Assembly: GCA_034666985.1 (NCBI GenBank)
Contig: JAXDKS010000071.1
Location: forward strand, 18,927 to 82,926
Direction of reading: 5' to 3'
Source of the DNA: DATARR01 sp034666985
GTDB lineage: Bacteria; Acidobacteriota; Thermoanaerobaculia; Multivoradales; UBA5704
DNA length: 64,000 nt
Part shown: positions 8,616 through 16,662 of the stretch, piece after piece
Layout: the number at the start of each line of letters is the position of its first letter
Position numbering within the stretch: the first letter of the stretch is position 1
Notes under the pieces: generated by a model
Database searches by the model: none
What the model was told of the DNA's origin: nothing
What the model saw: only the letters and a program-made list of their open reading frames with translations
Position numbers and translations under genes: made by a program

Positions 8616-10805
8616 ATGACCCTCATCGAAGCCAGTAACCCAGCGAAGCCTACGAACGTCCAGGCCAGCCCCCCTCCAGGGGCGCTGGCCGTCGAGGAGG
8701 GGATCGCCTGGCTGCGCCTGGACGATCCCGGCAAGCGAGTCAACACGCTCTCGACCCGCCTGATGGGATGGTTCGAAGAGCAGATCGATCGGCTGGAGAC
8801 CGAGCGCCCCCAGGGGCTGGTGATCTACTCCGGCAAGCCCGACACCTTCGTGGCCGGCGCCGACCTGGAGGAGCTGCTGGCGCTCCAGGATTCGGAATCG
8901 GTGCTCTCCATGCTGCAGCGCGGCCATGAGCTGATGGAGCGCGTGGCCGCTCTGCCGTTCCCCACCGTGGCCGCCATCCACGGCGCCTGCCTCGGGGGCG
9001 GCCTGGAGCTGGCCCTGGCCTGCCGGCGCCGGGTGGCGACCGAGCATCCCAAGACCAAGCTCGGGCTTCCCGAGGTGCAGCTCGGCCTCATCCCCGGCCT
9101 TGGGGGCACCCAGCGGCTCCCCCGCCTGATCGGCGTACCCGATGCCCTCGACCTGATCCTCACCAGCAAGCAGGTGGACGCCCGCAAGGCGAAGCGGCTG
9201 GGGCTGGTGGACGATACCTGCCATCCGGCGGATCTGCGGACGGCGGCGGAGCGGCTGGCGCGGGGGAGCGCGCCCCAAGGCAAGCCGCGGCCCCTGGCCT
9301 CGCGGGCGGGGGACTTCCTGGCCCGCACACCGCTGGGCGGCAAATTCGTCTGGGACAAGGCCCGCGCCGGGGTGATGGCGAAGACCGGCGGCCACTACCC
9401 GGCGCCGCTGGTGGCGATCGACGTCGTCCGCGAGGGGCTGAAGCTCCCCCTGCGCCGGGCCCTCGACCTGGAGGCCGGCGCCTTTTCCGAGCTGGTGGTC
9501 TCCGACACGGCGAAGAACCTGATCTCCATCTTCTTCACCAAGAACGACGTCGAGGCGCGGGCGGCGAAGCTCGGCCGCAAGGCCCGGCCTGTGGGGACCG
9601 TAGGCGTGCTCGGCGCCGGCTTCATGGGCGCGGGCATCGCCCAGGTGCTGGCCCAGAAGGGATTGCCCATCATCCTCAAGGACCGCGACTTGGCGGCCGT
9701 GGGCCGGGGCTATGCCTTCTGCCAGCAGCAGTTCCGCGACCGGGTGAAGCGCCGGCGGTCGACCGAGGCCGAGGCCAGGGCGGCCATGGGGCGCATCCTC
9801 CCCACGGCCGACTATGACGCGCTGCGGCGAGCGGACCTCGTGGTCGAGGCCGTGTTCGAGGACCTGGAGGTCAAACGGTCGGTGATCCGGGAGACCGAGG
9901 CCGTGGCCCCGGACGATCTGATCTTCGCCTCCAACACCTCGTCGATCCCCATCGGCCGTCTGGCCGAGGCGAGCCGCCGGCCGGAGAACGTGGTGGGCAT
10001 GCACTTCTTCAGTCCGGTGGCCAAGATGCCGCTGGTGGAGGTGATCCGCCATCCCGGCACGTCGGAGGAGACCCTGGCCACCACGGTGGAGCTGGGGCGG
10101 ACCATGGGCAAGACGGTGATCGTGGTGGGCGACGGCCCCGGTTTCTTCACCAGCCGGGTGCTCGGCACCATGCTCAACGAGGCGGCCTGGATGCTGGCCG
10201 AGGGCGCGAGCATCGACCGGGTGGACAAGGCCATGACCCGCTGGGGCTGGCCGGTCGGTCCTTTCGCCCTGATGGACGAGGTGGGGCTCGACGTCGGTGC
10301 CCACGTCGGCGAGGTGATGCGCGAGGCCCTGGGCGAAAGGGTGGCGCCGCCGCCCGTCTTCCAGAGGATGCTCGACGACCGCCGGCTGGGCCGCAAGGGC
10401 AAGCGCGGCTTCTACCTCTATGAGGAGAAGGAAGGCCAAGGCGAGGGCAAAGCCAAGGGCGCCAAGAAGGTGGATGAGAGCGTCTATCGCCTGCTCGGCT
10501 GGAGCGAGACGCCGATCGGCGACGAGGAGATCGTGGAGCGCTGCTGGCTCCAGATGCTCAACGAGACGGCCCGCTGCATGGAGGAGGGGATCATCCGGAA
10601 CCCGGCGGACGTCGACATCGGCGTCATCTTCGGCTTTGGCTTCCCTCCCTTCCGCGGCGGCCTGCTGCGCGAGGCGGACCGCCACGGCCTCCCCTGGGTG
10701 GTGGATAAGCTCGACGGCTACGCCGACCGCTACGGCGAGCGCCTGCGTCCGGCGGACCTGCTGCGCGAGATGGCGCGGCGGGGGGAGAAATTCTATAAGA
10801 CGTAG
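8616..10805 (+). CDS. fadJ: Fused enoyl-CoA hydratase / 3-hydroxyacyl-CoA dehydrogenase
   Basis: 729 residues, the usual size of FadB/FadJ alpha subunits of the fatty acid oxidation complex. The N-terminal crotonase domain (~20-210) has the oxyanion-hole segments FVAGADLEEL and HGACLGGGLELALACR plus GLPEVQLGLIPGLGGTQRLPR. The dehydrogenase NAD-binding domain (~325-510) has VGVLGAGFMGAGIAQ, SNTSSIPI and the catalytic GMHFFSPVAKMPLVEVI. A duplicated C-terminal dehydrogenase domain follows (~515-729). An in-frame extension upstream to 7815 would overlap the TPR gene and is rejected because of the promoter immediately before 8616. No thiolase partner gene is adjacent. Confidence 0.93.
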   Translation: MTLIEASNPAKPTNVQASPPPGALAVEEGIAWLRLDDPGKRVNTLSTRLMGWFEEQIDRLETERPQGLVIYSGKPDTFVAGADLEELLALQDSESVLSMLQRGHELMERVAALPFPTVAAIHGACLGGGLELALACRRRVATEHPKTKLGLPEVQLGLIPGLGGTQRLPRLIGVPDALDLILTSKQVDARKAKRLGLVDDTCHPADLRTAAERLARGSAPQGKPRPLASRAGDFLARTPLGGKFVWDKARAGVMAKTGGHYPAPLVAIDVVREGLKLPLRRALDLEAGAFSELVVSDTAKNLISIFFTKNDVEARAAKLGRKARPVGTVGVLGAGFMGAGIAQVLAQKGLPIILKDRDLAAVGRGYAFCQQQFRDRVKRRRSTEAEARAAMGRILPTADYDALRRADLVVEAVFEDLEVKRSVIRETEAVAPDDLIFASNTSSIPIGRLAEASRRPENVVGMHFFSPVAKMPLVEVIRHPGTSEETLATTVELGRTMGKTVIVVGDGPGFFTSRVLGTMLNEAAWMLAEGASIDRVDKAMTRWGWPVGPFALMDEVGLDVGAHVGEVMREALGERVAPPPVFQRMLDDRRLGRKGKRGFYLYEEKEGQGEGKAKGAKKVDESVYRLLGWSETPIGDEEIVERCWLQMLNETARCMEEGIIRNPADVDIGVIFGFGFPPFRGGLLREADRHGLPWVVDKLDGYADRYGERLRPADLLREMARRGEKFYKT

Positions 10806-10856
10806 GCCGTCGGGGAGCCCGTTCAGTGTCTTCGTGATTGTGGCGGGTTCGCCGCC

Positions 10857-10928
10857 CCGGCCCTCACTCCCCCAGCCCCTCTCTCCCGCCCCCTTCCACC
10901 CCCTCACCGGGAGAGGAGGGGCTGGGCG
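10857..10928. repeat. C-rich palindromic repeat, CCCTCTCCC/GGGAGAGG family, intergenic copy
   Basis: A pyrimidine-rich arm (CCCTCACTCCCCCAGCCCCT and onward) facing a GGGAGAGGAGGGG arm. Same family as the elements at 13102, 36691, 49653, 52424, 57205 and 63832. No ORF is seen in the gap around it. Confidence 0.7.
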
Positions 10929-11067
10929 TCGTAAGTGATTGAACACAAACACCTTAGGAGGAGTAGGCTCCCGGGAGCTGTAACCGGCCAGTAACCGGGC
11001 GCCCAAAGTCTCGCCCCTTCCCGTCCGGCAGCGTATCCTATGCCGATTCAGAAGGGGGGAGACAGTC

Positions 11068-11448
11068 ATGGGGCGCCCCAAGTTGATCTACTCGCTCAAG
11101 GACATCGAGAGGAAGACGGGGATCTCCTACCCCACCCTGATCCTCTACGCCAAGGAATTTGCCGATCAGATCCCGACCCTTGGCAGCGGCCGCACCCGCC
11201 GCTACCCCGCTGAAGCTGTGGCGGTCTTTCAGGAGATCTTCTCCAAGCGCCGCCCCGGCCGGAAGCGGGGAGCCGCTTGGCGAGGATTGAACGCCTCCCC
11301 GGCCGAGGGGGAGGAGGCCACCCCGGCGCCGCCCTTGCAACTCGCTGAAGAAGACCGGGAGTTGATGCGGAACCTGACAGAAGCCCTGCGGGAGGTTGCA
11401 GCGAAGCTGGAAGCCTTCACGGAGTTGGGGAGATCATCCTCGGAGTAG
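11068..11448 (+). CDS. MerR-like helix-turn-helix DNA-binding protein
   Basis: 126 residues with GGGGGGAGA before the ATG. Residues 1-60 (MGRPKLIYSLKDIERKTGIS, then YPTLILYAKEFADQIPTLGS and GRTRRYPAEAVAVFQEI) match the winged helix-turn-helix of MerR/excisionase-type proteins, in which the helix pair is followed by an arginine-rich wing. A basic linker (KRRPGRKRG) and an acidic C-terminal helix (EEDRELMRNLTEALREVAAKLEAF) follow. No ligand domain is present. The last ten bases belong to duplicated segment copy A, so the 3' end of this gene is part of a duplicated unit. Confidence 0.75.
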   Translation: MGRPKLIYSLKDIERKTGISYPTLILYAKEFADQIPTLGSGRTRRYPAEAVAVFQEIFSKRRPGRKRGAAWRGLNASPAEGEEATPAPPLQLAEEDRELMRNLTEALREVAAKLEAFTELGRSSSE

Positions 11449-11704
11449 ACCGGTCTCTCCCGTCCGCCCACCTCAGAACAAGGAAGAGCCGTCCCCTCTT
11501 GAGAGCCCCCAATTCTGAGACCGACGCCCGGGCATCTCATTGGCACCGGCTACCGGCAGAGCCGCTCGGGACCGCGTCAGCTATTTCTGGGTAAGGGTGA
11601 AGGGGGGCAACGGAGTCTCAAGGGCGCTTGAGCAGGGATTCGAGCGTGTCAGCGACGCTCTTAGCGGCTCCGGCGAGGCGCTGTGCACGCTGGGAGCGGC
11701 GCTG
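11439..11704. repeat. Direct duplication, copy A
   Basis: About 266 bp. Its first ~170 bp, from CTCGGAGTAGACCGGTCTCT through to GGGTAAGGGTGAA, are nearly identical to 12149-12330. The rest is more divergent but ends in the shared AGCGGCTCC...GGCGCTGTGC...AGCGGCGCT block. It overlaps the stop codon of the HTH gene. Most of the 11449-11810 gap is this element. Confidence 0.85.
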
Positions 11705-11755
11705 ATGGCTTGCTCGGGAAAGTTCATCAACCCGAGGTCGTGTCTCAAGTCAGTG

Positions 11756-11784
11756 TTGATATCTTATGGTATATATATTAGACT
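11756..11784 (+). promoter_or_regulatory. AT-rich promoter-like stretch before the cysteine-rich peptide
   Basis: TTGATA (11756-11761) is followed 17 bases later by TAGACT (11779-11784), within an unusually AT-rich run (CTTATGGTATATATATTAG) for this genome. AAGGAG follows eight bases before the ATG. Confidence 0.5.
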
Positions 11785-11810
11785 GCACGCCTAACTAAAA
11801 GGAGAGCTGT

Positions 11811-12032
11811 ATGAAGCCGTCAAGTCGGAGAATCCATCTGCTTCTCGTGATGTTCGTCCTTCTCATGACAGTCGCCGTTAGCGATGCTTCAACCTATCCG
11901 AGACAAGAAGGCAATTGCACGCTCTACTCAATGTCTGACTACTGTTGCACGGCGCCTAACGGCTGTAACTGCACAAGTTCGGCAGCCCGGAGCATGGGAG
12001 GCTGCTGGGGGGAGTCGCCTCTCCTCGATTAG
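11811..12032 (+). CDS. Small secreted cysteine-rich peptide, unknown family
   Basis: 73 residues with a strong ribosome site (AAAAGGAGAGCTGT before ATG) and a clear signal peptide (MKPSSRRIHLLLVMFVLLMT, then VAVSDAS). The mature part of about 45 residues carries six cysteines in the pattern C-x8-CC-x5-C-x1-C-x11-C, with two central CxC/CC groups (DYCCTAPNGCNCTSS). That suggests disulfide knotting or metal binding. It does not match a bacteriocin leader that I know: there is no GG leader and no adjacent maturation gene. Its base composition is lower in GC than its neighbours and it is flanked by the two copies of a direct repeat, both signs of an acquired cassette. Confidence 0.6.
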   Translation: MKPSSRRIHLLLVMFVLLMTVAVSDASTYPRQEGNCTLYSMSDYCCTAPNGCNCTSSAARSMGGCWGESPLLD

Positions 12033-12148
12033 GCACACCACCAGAGAGTGGCAAGGCCCAGGGCACGTAGGTCCCCCTATCCTCTGCCGCTCTGGCTCGG
12101 ATCGCCCAGGAAATCGCCGACCGGGTGCCGGGTCCGGTGGTGTCGGAA

Positions 12149-12398
12149 CCTCGGAGTAGACCGGTCTCTCCCGTCCGCCCACCTCAAAACAAGGGAGAGC
12201 CGTCCCCTCTTGAGAGCACCCAATCCGGCGGGCATCTCAGCGCTTGAGACCGACGCACGGGCATCTCATTGGCACCGGCCACCGGCAGAGCCACACGGGA
12301 CCGGGTCAGCTATTTCCGGGTAAGGGTGAAACCAGGGGGGGCGAGCTGCCCTGCCGAGCGGCTCCTGCAAGGCGCTGTGCGCGCTGGTAGCGGCGCTC
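12149..12398. repeat. Direct duplication, copy B
   Basis: Second copy of the segment at 11439-11704, about 250 bp, starting with the same TCGGAGTAGACCGGTCTCTC. A short insert (GGCGGGCATCTCAGCGCTTG) is present only here. In one frame the sequence just upstream reads ALARIAQEIADRVPGP, which may be the decayed end of a second HTH-type gene. Confidence 0.85.
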
Positions 12399-12740
12399 AA
12401 GCGCGCTCGGTCTCCGCTTTGTAGCGCTCTCACGCCGCTGTCTCTATCGAGGTTTCGTTTCCGAAACTTTTTCGCAACCCCGGTCGAAGACCTCACCTTT
12501 CGAGGCTAATGCTAGAGTCGAGCGCGGCCCCTTGCCCCACCTGCCATAGCTGAAGGGCTGATGTAGTGGCTCCACCGGTCATCGGTGACAATGAGCCGCT
12601 CCGCGTGCGCTCCATCTTCTTAGATGCCCGCCCGGATCTTTCCCGCCCGCTTTCGTGGCCGCTACCCTTCCATCGCCCCTCGTTGCGTGGCTGTGAGAGT
12701 TGAGGGGCCGGCAAGGGAACCGGAGGGAAAGCTACCGCTC
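12399..12740. other. Gap with no supported gene
   Basis: Only short overlapping frames occur here on both strands. None has a ribosome site, a recognisable domain or a consistent composition. The stretch around 12440-12500 is less GC-rich, consistent with decayed DNA. Confidence 0.5.
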
Positions 12741-12776
12741 AAAAATGGAGGGCGGCCCCCGAGGACCGCCCCCTAT
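12741..12776 (-). terminator. Intrinsic terminator on the minus strand
   Basis: Read on the minus strand: GGGGGCGGTCC, loop TCG, then GGGGCCGCCC, followed by TCCATTTTTGAG. A strong GC stem with a five-T tract. It lies just after the stop of a short minus-strand frame at 12782. Confidence 0.55.
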
Positions 12777-12781
12777 CCTTG

Positions 12782-12919
12782 CTACGTGCGGGTAAGTCGC
12801 TCGAAAAGCCTGATGACCGCTTGCGCCTTCCCGCGGTCAGGAGCTTCCCCGAGCACCTTCTCCGGGTCAGTCTCCTGCCAGTCGATCCGAAGGGCCGCCA
12901 ACTCGGCCGCCAGCGCCAT
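12782..12919 (-). CDS. Possible short or decayed minus-strand gene
   Basis: 45 residues from the ATG at 12919 (MALAAELAALRIDWQETDPE, then KVLGEAPDRGKAQAVIRLFE). The amino acid composition is protein-like and a terminator follows the stop, which is why I report it. The frame is open further upstream (TRRVIATLPLRKSC) until it meets the hairpin repeat at 13021, so this may be the 3' remnant of a longer gene. No Shine-Dalgarno before the ATG and no family recognised. Confidence 0.3.
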   Translation of the reverse strand: MALAAELAALRIDWQETDPEKVLGEAPDRGKAQAVIRLFERLTRT

Positions 12920-13020
12920 ACAGGACTTCCGGAGGGGGAGCGTAGCGATTACCCGCCGAGTGGGCAGGTGCGTGAGGGAGTGCTCGCCAGAGCCTGGAGC
13001 ACCCGCCCCCCGGCCGCTCC

Positions 13021-13074
13021 GTAGGGTGCGCTGTGCGCACCGCCAGCGGTGATGGTGCGCACAGCGCACCCTAC
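13021..13074. repeat. 21-bp perfect inverted repeat, GTAGGGTGCGC family
   Basis: The arms 13021-13041 (starting GTAGGGTGCGCTGTGCGC) and 13054-13074 are perfect inverses around a 12-base loop. A degenerate member of the same family lies in frame inside the large synthase gene at 52489-52545. Confidence 0.85.
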
Positions 13075-13101
13075 AAGACGTTATTCTTGCTTTTAGACAA
13101 A

Positions 13102-13178
13102 CCTCTCCCTCTTCTCCCGGTGAGGGGGGTGGAAGGGGGCGGGAGAAGAGGGCCGGGGTCATGAGGGTCTTGGGGGGC
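13102..13178. repeat. C-rich palindromic repeat family, intergenic copy
   Basis: CTCTCCCTCTTCTCCCGGTG, then AGGGGGG and GGGAGAAGAGGGCCGGGGTC. Nearly identical to the element inside the synthase gene at 49754-49833. Confidence 0.85.
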
Positions 13179-13231
13179 TGTCCATCCACCCCCCTTCTGT
13201 GGCAACTTAGTAACAGCCCCCGGAGAATCCC

Positions 13232-15169
13232 ATGCCCGACGATCATCCCCCCCGGAAACCGTCTCCGCCCAAGCGCCGGCCGCCGTTCCGCGACCTGCGC
13301 GTCTATGCCTTCGATCCCAGCCTGAGCTGGCAGCTCGAGACCCTGGGGATCAACCAGATGACCCTGCGGGTGCCCTGGGAGGACCTGAAGCCCGGGCCGG
13401 TGGGCGAGTACCTGGAGGTGGTGGACGTCGATCCCGCCAGCGGCTTCTGCTATCCGCCCGTGGACCTCGACGACCGTTTCGTCCTGGCGCAGGACGGGTT
13501 CGATCCTTCCGAGAGCAATCCCCACTTCCACCAGCAGATGGTCTACGCCGTGTCCATGATCACCATCCGCAACTTCGAGCGCGCCCTGGGCCGGCGCGTC
13601 CTCTGGTCGCAGACGGACGAGGACCAGGGCTACCAGTTCGTGCAGCGGCTGCGGATCTACCCCCACGCCATGCGGGAGGCCAACGCCTTCTACAGCCCGC
13701 GCAAGAAGGCTCTGCTCTTCGGCTACTTCCCGGCCTCTTCCACCGATCCGGGGCGCAACCTGCCGGGAGGCACGGTGTTCACCTGCCTCTCCCACGACGT
13801 GGTGGCCCACGAGACGACCCATGCCCTGCTCGACGGCCTGCACCGGCGCTTCGTGGAGCCCACCAACGTCGACACCCTGGCTCTGCACGAGGGGTTCGCG
13901 GACATCGTGGCCCTGTTCCAGCACTTTTCCAATCCGGCGGCGCTGCGCGACCAGATCCGGCGCACCCGGGGCGACCTGGCGAGCCAGAACCTGCTGGGCG
14001 AGCTCGCCCAGCAGTTCGGCCAGGCCATCGGCCAGTACGGAGCGCTGCGCGACGCCATCGGCTCGGTCGACAAGGCGACGGGGGAGTGGCGGCCGAAGAA
14101 GCCGGATCCGACGGAGCTCGGCCGCACCACGGAGCCCCACGCTCGCGGTGCCATCCTGGTGGCGGCGGTGTTCGACGCCTTCCTCTCCATCTACAAGTCC
14201 AGGATTGCCGATCTGCTGCGCATCGCCACGGCGGGCACCGGCGAGCTTCCCAGGGGGGACATCCACCCGGACCTGGTGGACCGGCTGGCGCGGGAAGCGT
14301 CGGTCAGCGCCGGGCACGTCCTCAACATGTGCATCCGCGCCCTCGACTACTGCCCGCCCGTGGACGTCACCTTCGGCGACTACCTGCGAGCCCTGGTCAC
14401 CGCCGACCGCGACCTGGTGCCCGACGACGACCGGGGCTACCGCACCGCCATCATCGAGGGCTTCCGGCGCCGCGGCATCTTCCCTCAGGGGGTGCGCAGC
14501 CTGTCGTCGGAGAGCCTCTGCTGGGGAGTGCCGGCGGGCCTGGAGAAGGCGGAGCTGCAGAAGCTCCTGCCGGGGGTGAGCGGCCTGCACCAGCTCCGCC
14601 CCGACTGGTCGCTCTCCACCGACCGTCGGCAGGCCTGGGAGGACATGAAGAAGAACGGCAGGGCCATCCACGACTGGCTGCTCTCCGACGCCGGGCTCTC
14701 GCTGGGGAAGGCCGTGGGTCTGGCCCTGGGCCCGGACGCCCCGTTCTCCATCGAGCGCAAGGACGGTCTGCCGAAGTTCGAGGTCCATTCCGTCCGTCCC
14801 GCCCGCCGGCTCGGCCCCGACGGCCAGACCCTCACCGACCTGGTCATCGAGATCACCCAGAGACGGCGCGGCTACTTCGACCCCGAGACGCAGGAGACCG
14901 CCGACCAAGACGCCGATGGCCCCCCGCCCAAGGAGGACTTCTGGATCCGCGGCGGCTGCACGGTGCTGATCGACTTCGACAAGGGGGGAGTGCGCTACTG
15001 CGTCGGCAAGCGGATCACCAGCACGAGCCGGCTCAAGATCCAGCGCGACTTCCTGCTGGGAGTCGCGGACGGATCGCTGCGCGCCACCTACTTCGGAGAT
15101 CCCCGGCGCGGCGAGGAGAGCGAGCCCTTCGCCCTGATGCACCGCTCGGTGGGCGAGGAGGTCCCATGA
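13232..15169 (+). CDS. Gluzincin-like zinc metallopeptidase
   Basis: 645 residues with no signal peptide, so probably cytoplasmic. The zinc site is HETTH (193-197, in HDVVAHETTHALLDG) with the third ligand in LHEGFADIVALF (E220-x3-D224). HExxH plus ExxxD is the gluzincin arrangement. The region before it is alpha/beta (~75-180) and helical segments follow (~225-400). The C-terminal ~170 residues hold a separate beta-rich domain (FWIRGGCTVLIDFDKGGVRY). The ATG of the next gene overlaps the stop (ATGA), so the two are co-translated. The family is not one I can name. A role with the MBL-fold partner in a conflict or processing system is inference. Confidence 0.75.
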   Translation: MPDDHPPRKPSPPKRRPPFRDLRVYAFDPSLSWQLETLGINQMTLRVPWEDLKPGPVGEYLEVVDVDPASGFCYPPVDLDDRFVLAQDGFDPSESNPHFHQQMVYAVSMITIRNFERALGRRVLWSQTDEDQGYQFVQRLRIYPHAMREANAFYSPRKKALLFGYFPASSTDPGRNLPGGTVFTCLSHDVVAHETTHALLDGLHRRFVEPTNVDTLALHEGFADIVALFQHFSNPAALRDQIRRTRGDLASQNLLGELAQQFGQAIGQYGALRDAIGSVDKATGEWRPKKPDPTELGRTTEPHARGAILVAAVFDAFLSIYKSRIADLLRIATAGTGELPRGDIHPDLVDRLAREASVSAGHVLNMCIRALDYCPPVDVTFGDYLRALVTADRDLVPDDDRGYRTAIIEGFRRRGIFPQGVRSLSSESLCWGVPAGLEKAELQKLLPGVSGLHQLRPDWSLSTDRRQAWEDMKKNGRAIHDWLLSDAGLSLGKAVGLALGPDAPFSIERKDGLPKFEVHSVRPARRLGPDGQTLTDLVIEITQRRRGYFDPETQETADQDADGPPPKEDFWIRGGCTVLIDFDKGGVRYCVGKRITSTSRLKIQRDFLLGVADGSLRATYFGDPRRGEESEPFALMHRSVGEEVP

Positions 15170-16662
15170 AGCCCGTGAAGCCCAGGAAGCCCAGGAAGAA
15201 GGATGGAGAGCCCATGACCACCGCTCCCCCGTCCGGGGTCAAGGTCCGGATGTACCGGCAGGGCCTCGGGGACTGCTTCCTGCTGACCTTCGCCACCGGC
15301 GGGGAGAGGCCGTTCTACGTCCTCATCGACTGCGGCCTGATCGTCGGCACGCCGGACGCTCCGCGCAAGATGGAGGAGGTGGCGGCCGACCTGCGGCAGG
15401 CCACCGGCGACCACATCGACGTGCTGGTGGCCACGCACCAGCACTGGGACCACCTCTCGGGCTTCGAACAGGCAAAGGACGTCTTCGAGCCGATCCAGTT
15501 CGGCGAGGTCTGGGTGGCCTGGACGGAGGATCCCTCCGATCCCCTGGCTGCCCGCCTGCGCGCCCGGCGGGAGACGGCGTTGCGGGGGCTCCACGCCGCG
15601 GCGCAGGGGCTGAAGGCCGCCGGCGGGGACCAGTCCTCCCACCTCGATTCGGTCCTGGGCTTCTTCGGTGAGCTGGGAGCGGCCGGCCGGCCCTCCGGGC
15701 TCCAGCGCGCCCTCGAGTTCGTCCTGTCGCGGGGGAACCCGCGCTACTACACCCCGGGCCGGCCGCCCCTCGCCCTGCCGGGGGGCGCCCGGGTCTACGT
15801 CCTCGGTCCGCCCCGGGACGAGAAGCTGCTGCTGCGCTCCGACCCCTCGCGGCGGACGAGCGAGGTCTACGAGAAGAAGCTGGGGCTCGACGACGAGACC
15901 GCCTTCTTCGCCGCGGCCGTCGCCACCGTGCCGGGCACCGGCCTGAAGCTGACCGAGGAGGAAGAGGAACTGAGGGCGATGAGCGTCCCGTTCGACCGGC
16001 CCTGCGGCCTCTCCTTCAAGAAGGCGAAGCGGAACGGCTTCTTCCAGGAGCACTATTTCGGCGTTCCCGACCAGCCCCAGCCCAAGGAGAAGGACAAAGA
16101 CGAGGACATCTCCTGGCGGCGGATCGACGAGGCCTGGCTGGGGGCGGCCGAGAAGCTCGCCCTGCAGCTCGACGGCGACACCAACAACACCAGCCTGGCC
16201 CTGGCCATCGAGCTCTCCCCGGGAGGCAAGGTGCTGCTCTTTCCGGGCGATGCCCAGGTCGGCAACTGGCTCTCCTGGGAGAGCCTCTCCTGGCCGCGGG
16301 AGGGGGACCCGGACCACCCGATCACCGCCGCGGACCTGCTGCGCCGCACCGTCCTCTACAAGGTGGGGCACCACGCCAGCCACAACGCCACCCTGCGGGC
16401 CAAGGGGCTGGAGCTGATGGAGAGCCCCGAGCTGGTGGCGATGATCCCGGTGGACGAGGAGATGGCGCGCAAGGTCAAGGGGTGGGACATGCCGTTCGGG
16501 GAGCTGCTCAAGCGGTTGCAGGAGAAGGCCTCCGGGCGCGTCCTGCGCGCTGACACCGGGCTGCCCGAGAAGCCGCAGCAGGTTTCCGCCGCGGCCTGGC
16601 AGGAGTTCCTGGACGGCTGCGTCCAGACCGATCTCTACGTCGAGGTCACGATCTCCGCCTGA
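15166..16662 (+). CDS. Metallo-beta-lactamase-fold hydrolase
   Basis: 498 residues from the coupled ATG at 15166; a second ATG at 15214 would remove a Lys/Pro-rich leader. The fold starts at VRMYRQGLGDCFLLTFA and carries the metal-binding motif THQHWDHLSGF (HxHxDH-like; the first residue pair is HQHWDH). Later conserved pieces include ELSPGGKVLLFPGDAQVGNW and LYKVGHHASHNATL, typical of ComEC/Rec2-like MBL proteins. An insert of ~250 residues separates the N-terminal metal motif from the C-terminal one. There is no signal peptide and there are no membrane helices, unlike ComEC itself. It ends inside the convergent MFS gene (28-bp overlap). Confidence 0.8.
   Translation: MKPVKPRKPRKKDGEPMTTAPPSGVKVRMYRQGLGDCFLLTFATGGERPFYVLIDCGLIVGTPDAPRKMEEVAADLRQATGDHIDVLVATHQHWDHLSGFEQAKDVFEPIQFGEVWVAWTEDPSDPLAARLRARRETALRGLHAAAQGLKAAGGDQSSHLDSVLGFFGELGAAGRPSGLQRALEFVLSRGNPRYYTPGRPPLALPGGARVYVLGPPRDEKLLLRSDPSRRTSEVYEKKLGLDDETAFFAAAVATVPGTGLKLTEEEEELRAMSVPFDRPCGLSFKKAKRNGFFQEHYFGVPDQPQPKEKDKDEDISWRRIDEAWLGAAEKLALQLDGDTNNTSLALAIELSPGGKVLLFPGDAQVGNWLSWESLSWPREGDPDHPITAADLLRRTVLYKVGHHASHNATLRAKGLELMESPELVAMIPVDEEMARKVKGWDMPFGELLKRLQEKASGRVLRADTGLPEKPQQVSAAAWQEFLDGCVQTDLYVEVTISA

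Noticed and set aside
12624..13052. 142-aa plus-strand ORF
   Set aside because: Arg/Pro/Ser-rich, runs into the hairpin repeat, no ribosome site, and the opposite strand shows a more protein-like frame with a terminator.
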